A DNA stretch of 64,000 nt. It comes from Bacteroidetes bacterium RIFCSPLOWO2_12_FULL_35_15. Its GTDB lineage: Bacteria > Bacteroidota > Bacteroidia > 2-12-FULL-35-15. The DNA is taken from contig MEPB01000026.1 in the NCBI GenBank assembly GCA_001769385.1, positions 18,392 to 82,391 on the forward strand, written 5' to 3'. Below the pieces are notes generated by a model that saw only the letters and a program-made list of their open reading frames with translations, was not told the DNA's origin and ran no database searches. The translations under genes and the position numbers were made by a program. This document shows positions 57,967 to 64,000 of this stretch, piece after piece (positions within the stretch are counted from its first letter, which is position 1; each line of letters begins with the position of its first letter).

Positions 57967-59232
57967 ATGAAACTTCAAAAAAAAAATACGCAATTCTTAC
58001 TGATCTACCTTCCTATTATTTTAATAATTTGTTCTTTCATTTTTTATATTCTGCTAAGTCTTCAAATAAACCATTTACACGATAAATTACTACTCCTTAA
58101 ACAAGAAAATATTTTAAAATTATTAGATGAACACAAGCGTGAAATTGAACTACATTCAGGAGCTAAGGGAGAGTACACAGTTACTGAAATTAATACTCCT
58201 ACTTCAAAAAAATATAACGTCATTACAGACACTTCTATTTTTTATGCATCCCAAAATAAATTTTTGCCATTTAAAATGCTTACCGAAAGATTCAGACATC
58301 TCGGCAAAGATTATGAAATTACCACCTACTCCTCTTCTATTGAAACCACTCATTTGATGGTAGCGGTGTTTTCAATTCATGGTCTGATTTATATCATTAT
58401 GCTGTTCTCCATTGTCATCATTAATCGAAAGGTTTCTGAAGAATTATGGCAACCATTTTATGAAACAATTGATAAACTTAATACCTACGACATTAGCATG
58501 AACAGTTCCCTGAATTTAAACCATGAAACAGGCGTAACAGAATTTGACGAATTAAACAGGGTAGCTCAGCAATTAGTTACTAAAGATCAACTGGCTTACC
58601 AAAGCCAGAAGCAGTTTGTTGAAAATGCTTCACATGAAATACAAACTCCGCTTGCTATCATTCGGTCAAAAGCTGAATTATTAATGGAGCAACCTGATTT
58701 AAATGAGAAAACAGCAGAACTGATAAACGATATTGCAGAAGCTACCACTCGTTTAAGCATCCTGAATAAAACCTTATTACTATTAGCTAAAATTGAGAAT
58801 AATCAATTTCTTGATCAAAAGAAAATTTATCTTTCTGAAGTAATTGAAACGAGCCTTACTAACTTTCAGCAATCTTTTGATGACAGGTTACCCCAAATAA
58901 AAAAAGATTTAGATAACTCTTCATATATTACTGCTAATCTATCATTAATTGAGATTCTTTTGAATAATTTAATTAAAAATGCCATTATCCATAACGAGCC
59001 TTTTGGCAACATAAATATTGCTTTAAAACACAACAATTTCATTATCGAAAATACCGGACCTGCATTAACCATCTCTGAAGAATTGTTATTTGAACGCTTC
59101 AGAAAGGACTCGAATAAGCCTAATCAGACAGGATTGGGACTTGCTATTGTAAAGCAAATTTGCACGTTGTACGATTACAAGTTAAGCTATACCTATAAAG
59201 ATCATATTCATCGCCTTCAAGTTAACTTCTAA
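57967..59232 (+). CDS. Sensor histidine kinase
   Basis: Two TM helices, QKQFVENASHEIQTPLAIIRSKAELL H-box, NLIKNAIIHNEP N-box, TGLGLAIVKQIC G-box. Confidence 0.94.
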   Translation: MKLQKKNTQFLLIYLPIILIICSFIFYILLSLQINHLHDKLLLLKQENILKLLDEHKREIELHSGAKGEYTVTEINTPTSKKYNVITDTSIFYASQNKFLPFKMLTERFRHLGKDYEITTYSSSIETTHLMVAVFSIHGLIYIIMLFSIVIINRKVSEELWQPFYETIDKLNTYDISMNSSLNLNHETGVTEFDELNRVAQQLVTKDQLAYQSQKQFVENASHEIQTPLAIIRSKAELLMEQPDLNEKTAELINDIAEATTRLSILNKTLLLLAKIENNQFLDQKKIYLSEVIETSLTNFQQSFDDRLPQIKKDLDNSSYITANLSLIEILLNNLIKNAIIHNEPFGNINIALKHNNFIIENTGPALTISEELLFERFRKDSNKPNQTGLGLAIVKQICTLYDYKLSYTYKDHIHRLQVNF

Positions 59233-59336
59233 AAACTCTAAATTTCTACTAAATCACATATTAATTTTGTCGTATGCTCTCCTTTTTTTATTTATTGTAA
59301 TTCACAATACACTAAAATAGGAGGTTAAAAGTAAAA

Positions 59337-60053
59337 ATGAAAAATATTAACTGCTCTTCCTGTTCTAACACAAATTGTCTTGTACTCAAGCATTGCTCAT
59401 CTCAATGGATTGAGTTGATCAATCAAAAAAAATATCAGAGCTCCATTAAACAAGATCAGAATATTATTAATGAAGGATTTCCTGTTTTAGGAATTTACTT
59501 TATTCAAAAAGGTAAGGCAAAAGTGTTTTCTACTGGGTTTACAGGGAAGCGACAAGTTGTTCGTTTTGCTAAAGAAGGGCACCTGCTTGGGCATAGAGCT
59601 TTAGGAAACGATGATACTTACCCAATTGGTGTTGTTGCCTTAGAAGACAGCCTGGTCTGTTTCCTTGAAAACACGCTTCTGGATGACATATTTCTACACA
59701 ATCCGAATTTTTCACATGGGTTGATGATGTTCTATTCGCAGGAATTGCGAAAACTGGAAAAAAGGATGAAAAATATTCCCCGAATGAACGCCAGGGAAAA
59801 AGTCGCAGAGGCATTGTTATTAATCTATGAAAGTTTTGGTTTAAATGAACATAACGAATTGAATGTTCCTTTTTCCCGTAATACTATTGCACACATAGCC
59901 GGCACCAGCTCAGAGGAAGTTTCCCGACTGCTTTCGAATTTTGAAGAAGAAGGTTTCATTAACAGACACGGTAGAAAAATAGCGATATTAAATCTGGAGG
60001 ATTTAAAAACTATTATTGTGAAAATGGATTTTAAAGTAATAATTAATAATTAA
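59337..60053 (+). CDS. Crp/Fnr-family regulator with N-terminal Cys motif
   Basis: cNMP-like barrel, HTH FSRNTIAHIAGTSSEEVSRLLSNFEEEGFI; N-terminal CSSCSNTNCLVLKHC. Confidence 0.9.
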   Translation: MKNINCSSCSNTNCLVLKHCSSQWIELINQKKYQSSIKQDQNIINEGFPVLGIYFIQKGKAKVFSTGFTGKRQVVRFAKEGHLLGHRALGNDDTYPIGVVALEDSLVCFLENTLLDDIFLHNPNFSHGLMMFYSQELRKLEKRMKNIPRMNAREKVAEALLLIYESFGLNEHNELNVPFSRNTIAHIAGTSSEEVSRLLSNFEEEGFINRHGRKIAILNLEDLKTIIVKMDFKVIINN

Positions 60054-60436
60054 AATAATAGTCCGTTTCTTCCCATGCTATTTCCATAACATTATTAGCA
60101 ATATAAACTTTTGATGCAGATCAAGTAACGGTCCGATAAGTATCACTGTTCTTTGATTTTCCCTTTCATTATTTTGCAAAACGATAATTTGTAAGCTCAA
60201 ACTTGTAAAAAATACAAACTTCAGACTAAGTACAATCATTTTTATTTATTAAAACTATATCGTCCTTTGTCATGGAAATGTAATTTAAAATTTACGGGCA
60301 AAGAAACAACTGCACATTTCACGGTTTCTACTGCAAACCATTCAAAAAAAACATTAAATATTTTACTAATTTCTTTCAAAAAAACAATTAAATACAAATT
60401 AATAAGCAATAATAAGTTAAACAAAAAACAAAAATC

Positions 60437-61714
60437 ATGAAAACGAAAAAATTTAAACTATTAACTGTGCTAGGAGCATTGTCTATGGGAATCATCTTAA
60501 TAGCTCCTACATCTTGTAAAAAAGATAAGATAAAAGGATGTACTGACCCGGTAGCAACAAATTACAGTTCAACAGCAGAAGAAGATGATGGGTCTTGTAC
60601 CTATGCCACACCTGGACCGGGCACAAGCACAACTGATCTTTTATCAAAATCTGTAACTTCAGCTCCAACTATGGATGGAGTAATTGATGCTTCCTGGGCC
60701 AATTGTCAAAAATTAACAGGAACAGCAGCGGTACCTTCAAGCATTACTGATTTTGTGTGGTACAACGGAGAAACTTACAATTTCACATTGCGTTCGATGC
60801 GTGATGCCACCAATATTTATTTCCTGGCTGAATGGACTGATCCTAAGGACAGTAAAGAAAGAGAAGGGTGGTATTTTGACACTAGTGTTACTCCAAATAT
60901 ATGGAAGCAACAAAACAAAAAAGCAACATCAGCTACTGATAAATGGTATGAAGATAAATTGGCAATGTTGTGGCCAACAGCAACTACAAGCCTTACTGAC
61001 TGGAATTCTTCTACTTGTTATTCAACCTGTCATGGAGTAAATCAAACTTTAGGTTATAATACCACTACTAAACACTATGCTGCAGCCGGAGAGGTTGTTG
61101 ATATGTGGCATTGGAAACGCGTTAGAACCGGAAATCCGTTTGTAAATCAGTTTGATGACCAACGAATAGTTACAATCGTTGATATTAACGCACCTACAGC
61201 AACTGAAAAGAAAGATGGTGGAAGAGGTAGTGATGCATCTACTGCCGGTGGTGATGTTGCTAACATACAAACATTAAACAATGGAACTGCAAATGTTACT
61301 GTTCCTAAGTTTATTATTCCTAACCAAAGTAATTATTATTGGATCACAACTGATGATACACTTAGTGGTTTGGCAAAACGTGTAACGGCAGTTGATGTTA
61401 ATGGTGTATTGACTTATGCAGGTGGTACTATTGACCCTGCAACAGGTGGTTATGAAATGAATACAGGAGCTAAAAGATTTCCTAGTATTTATACCAGAGG
61501 TACGTTTGTTGGTAGCAGAGGAGATATTACAGCTTATGGAAACCATACCGGTACAGGTTGGGTGCTTGAATACAAAAGAGCACTTACAACTTCTGATGCA
61601 GCAAATGATGTTCAGTTTGATGTTACCAAAGAGTATATGTTTGGTTTTGCTATTTTTGAAAATGCAGCAATCGCTCATGGTATCAAACCTAATTTAAAAT
61701 TAAAATTTAACTAG
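60437..61714 (+). CDS. Lipoprotein with ethylbenzene dehydrogenase gamma-like heme-binding domain and CX3CH motif
   Basis: Lipobox-like APTSCKKD; GCTDPVATNYSSTAEEDDGSCTY; MDGVIDASWANCQKL, ATNIYFLAEWTDPKDS, STCYSTCHGVNQ, WHWKRVRTGNPFVNQFDDQRIV. Confidence 0.75.
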   Translation: MKTKKFKLLTVLGALSMGIILIAPTSCKKDKIKGCTDPVATNYSSTAEEDDGSCTYATPGPGTSTTDLLSKSVTSAPTMDGVIDASWANCQKLTGTAAVPSSITDFVWYNGETYNFTLRSMRDATNIYFLAEWTDPKDSKEREGWYFDTSVTPNIWKQQNKKATSATDKWYEDKLAMLWPTATTSLTDWNSSTCYSTCHGVNQTLGYNTTTKHYAAAGEVVDMWHWKRVRTGNPFVNQFDDQRIVTIVDINAPTATEKKDGGRGSDASTAGGDVANIQTLNNGTANVTVPKFIIPNQSNYYWITTDDTLSGLAKRVTAVDVNGVLTYAGGTIDPATGGYEMNTGAKRFPSIYTRGTFVGSRGDITAYGNHTGTGWVLEYKRALTTSDAANDVQFDVTKEYMFGFAIFENAAIAHGIKPNLKLKFN

Positions 61715-61769
61715 TTAAAAGCTCAAACCGTATTTAGATTAGTATAGTTGTTTTAGTTTTTTTCATAGG

Positions 61770-61798
61770 AGCAGCAGTTGGAGAACTGCTGCTTTTTT
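61770..61798 (+). terminator. Intrinsic terminator
   Basis: Perfect 10-bp stem AGCAGCAGTT-ggag-AACTGCTGCT followed by a T-run. Confidence 0.9.
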
Positions 61799-62028
61799 AA
61801 TGCTACTACCAAATGAAATATAAAATAGTCCATTTTTAAAACCTCAGCCAAACCCTCTCCTTGAAAAAAGAGAGGGTGATTGGCCTATTTTTTTATATTT
61901 CACTTTTGGTATTCCCTGTATCTTTCCCTTTGATGACTAACAATTCTCTGGATCCCGATTGATATTTGTAAGTATTATTATAGTAGCTGTATCATTACAT
62001 TTCATAAATTTGAAATATCTAACAGATC

Positions 62029-62490
62029 TTGCTGATGATGAGCTATCAATTATTAAAACTGATCCATATCCTGAGTGCCACATTAATGATAGGTACAGGC
62101 CTTGGCAGCGCATTCTATTTATTCTTCACCTATAAAAAAGCAAAAGCATCCACTGTAAAAGATGTCTTAAAATTAGTTGTTCTGGCAGATTCTATTTTCA
62201 CGCTGCCATCAGTAATTGTTCAACTGATCACAGGTATATTTTTGTCGAACCTGATGAACCTGCTTTACACAAAATGGTTTTGGATTGTAACTATTTCGAG
62301 CGTTATCGTTTTAGTCTTATGGCTCATTGCTGTTTTTATTCAATATAAACTCAAACGATTACTGGAGGAGAAAGAAGAGATCACTCCGCAATTTCACGAT
62401 TTGATGAAACAATGGTATTTCCTGGGAATATTTTCATTTTCCGGCTCCATCTTTCTTTATTATTTAATGGTTTATAAACCTTTTATTTAG
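62029..62490 (+). CDS. DUF2269-family integral membrane protein
   Basis: LLKLIHILSATLMIGTGLGSAFYLFF; four TM helices. Confidence 0.75.
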   Translation: MLMMSYQLLKLIHILSATLMIGTGLGSAFYLFFTYKKAKASTVKDVLKLVVLADSIFTLPSVIVQLITGIFLSNLMNLLYTKWFWIVTISSVIVLVLWLIAVFIQYKLKRLLEEKEEITPQFHDLMKQWYFLGIFSFSGSIFLYYLMVYKPFI

Positions 62491-62492
62491 CA

Positions 62493-63665
62493 ATGAATAT
62501 ATTGATCTTAGGAGGAACCGGTTTTATAGGAAACAGCATATTTCATTCGCTTGTTTCACATCATACTATAATAGTTGCAAGCAGAACCAAAATAGAATGT
62601 TATGATAATTGGCGTCAGGTAGATTTTGCTAAAGAAAATGATTGGAAAAAACTGTTGCAAGGAATTGACCTGGTAATAAATGCAATAGGAATTATTGAAG
62701 GTGATTTTCAAAAAATCCAAACAGATGCGCCACTAAGTCTTTTCGAAGCGTGTATAAAACAAAACATTAAAATAATAAATATTTCTGCAATTGGTGCTGA
62801 GAAAAAAATCCCTGTAACAAAATTTCTGCAGACAAAAAAGATAACAGATGATTTTGTTTTACACTATCCTTTTGGAAAAGTAATTTATCCGGGTATAGTG
62901 CTTGGCAAAAATGGTAAAAGCACTAAGTTCTTCTCAGCAATTGCAAGTCTTCCTATCATTCCTGTTTTTGATGACAAAACAATACCCTTAGTTCACATTA
63001 CCCAACTGACGGAACTCATCAGAACTATTGCAGAAGATTTTGATAAATACCCTAAACAAATTTTTGCGGTTTCAGAAAATGAAACGTTTACCGATTTCCT
63101 TTCTGCATTGAAAGGAAAAAAGGGAAGGTTTTTCAAAATTCCGAAATTTATTATTTCCATATTTTTTCTACTATTTCCAAAAGCTACCATTGGTCTGTTC
63201 AGCAAAGACACGGTTAAACTTTTTGAAATAACAGAACCAAGCGATTATCCTCCTATGTTTGAAAAAGCGAGTTCAAAATTTCAACTAGATGCAGAAGTTG
63301 ATTACACACTCTTTATTTCTTCATTTGCTTTATTGGCAATTGTTTTCATTTGGGTATGGAGCGGAGTAAGTTCATTGATCGCATGGGATGAAAGTTATTC
63401 TTTAATGAATCTCATCACTTCTAACCATATTTTAGCAACCGGCTTGATCTTACTTGGTAGTTTTGCAGATATTATTCTTGGCTTTGCTGTGATAAATAAA
63501 ACCATCCGAAAAAAAGTATTGATCCTGCAGCTTATTTTTATGATAATCTATATGCTTATACTTACTGTATTTGCGCCTTTCTACTGGATTCATCCTTTTG
63601 GTGTATTGAGTAAGAACATTCCAATAATTGCTTTGAGTTGTTATTTACTGATGAAAAAAGATTAA
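62493..63665 (+). CDS. NAD(P)-binding SDR-like protein fused to a DoxX-like membrane domain
   Basis: NILILGGTGFIGNSIFHSL Rossmann start; four C-terminal TM helices (VFIWVWSGVSSLIAWDESYSL...). Confidence 0.82.
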   Translation: MNILILGGTGFIGNSIFHSLVSHHTIIVASRTKIECYDNWRQVDFAKENDWKKLLQGIDLVINAIGIIEGDFQKIQTDAPLSLFEACIKQNIKIINISAIGAEKKIPVTKFLQTKKITDDFVLHYPFGKVIYPGIVLGKNGKSTKFFSAIASLPIIPVFDDKTIPLVHITQLTELIRTIAEDFDKYPKQIFAVSENETFTDFLSALKGKKGRFFKIPKFIISIFFLLFPKATIGLFSKDTVKLFEITEPSDYPPMFEKASSKFQLDAEVDYTLFISSFALLAIVFIWVWSGVSSLIAWDESYSLMNLITSNHILATGLILLGSFADIILGFAVINKTIRKKVLILQLIFMIIYMLILTVFAPFYWIHPFGVLSKNIPIIALSCYLLMKKD

Positions 63666-64000
63666 GAGTCAGTTTGTTTTTCCAGAAAAGATTCTTCATT
63701 TCATTCAGAATAAAGAGTGCAAGATTTTGTCATATTGAGCCCTTCGGCTATGCTCAGGATAAACTCCGCGAAATATCTATTGGGAATGGAAGCAATTATT
63801 TTGAATAGAAATTAAAATATTTCTCTTATACCAATTACAAATATATTTTGGTCCAACAAATTCCCGCGCACAGTCTTCGACAAACTTTGACGGACTTCAC
63901 GCATTGGACCATTTTATAAATAGGGTTCACTCTAACACTAAGAAAAGCAATATTGTCGGATCATTTAAGCCTTTTTTGTTTTATTTGGTGCAAACATTTC

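Noticed and set aside
61274-61678. 134-aa Cys/Ser-rich - strand ORF opposite the CX3CH lipoprotein
   Set aside because: Antisense shadow ORF of a supported lipoprotein gene.
1-64000. tRNA, rRNA or tmRNA genes
   Set aside because: None recognised on inspection of intergenic regions; a tRNAscan/Infernal run would be needed to exclude them firmly.

Overview
The window is 64 kb of an AT-rich Bacteroidota chromosome (T9SS C-terminal sorting tails, Bacteroidota-style lipoproteins and dispersed palindromic repeats). The core, about 6.6-27.7 kb, reads as an anaerobic nitrogen-respiration island. It holds a HemN-like radical SAM protein, three Crp/Fnr regulators, an outer-membrane porin, an octaheme HAO-like cytochrome c, a membrane-anchored cytochrome c, and a Tat-exported molybdopterin oxidoreductase. 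The alpha subunit of that enzyme resembles the Nitrospira/anammox NXR branch of the type II DMSO reductase family more than classical cytoplasmic NarG. It is followed by NarH-like beta and EbdC-like gamma subunits, a TorD-like chaperone, a dedicated TatA and a complete Moco gene set (moaA, moeA, mobA, moaD, moeB, moaE, moaC-mogA fusion). A nitric-oxide repair/response cluster (RIC hemerythrin, DUF2249, NnrS/COX1-like, DUF59, Rrf2) sits at the left edge. A second set lies at 56-63.7 kb: hemerythrin, two-component system, Crp/Fnr, an ethylbenzene-dehydrogenase-gamma-like lipoprotein with a CX3CH motif, DUF2269, and an SDR/DoxX protein. Between them are secreted T9SS proteins, a TPR-SpoIIE phosphatase, an NHEJ locus (Ku plus LigD split at the PE/ligase boundary), and an 11-subunit complex I without NuoEFG that is divergent from ferredoxin + 2-oxoacid:ferredoxin oxidoreductase genes. 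Non-coding structure includes dispersed palindromic repeats, a MITE-like 217-bp element with terminal inverted repeats, two clear intrinsic terminators and an unexplained 1.2-kb divergent intergenic region. All family calls come from reading motifs by eye; no database search was run.
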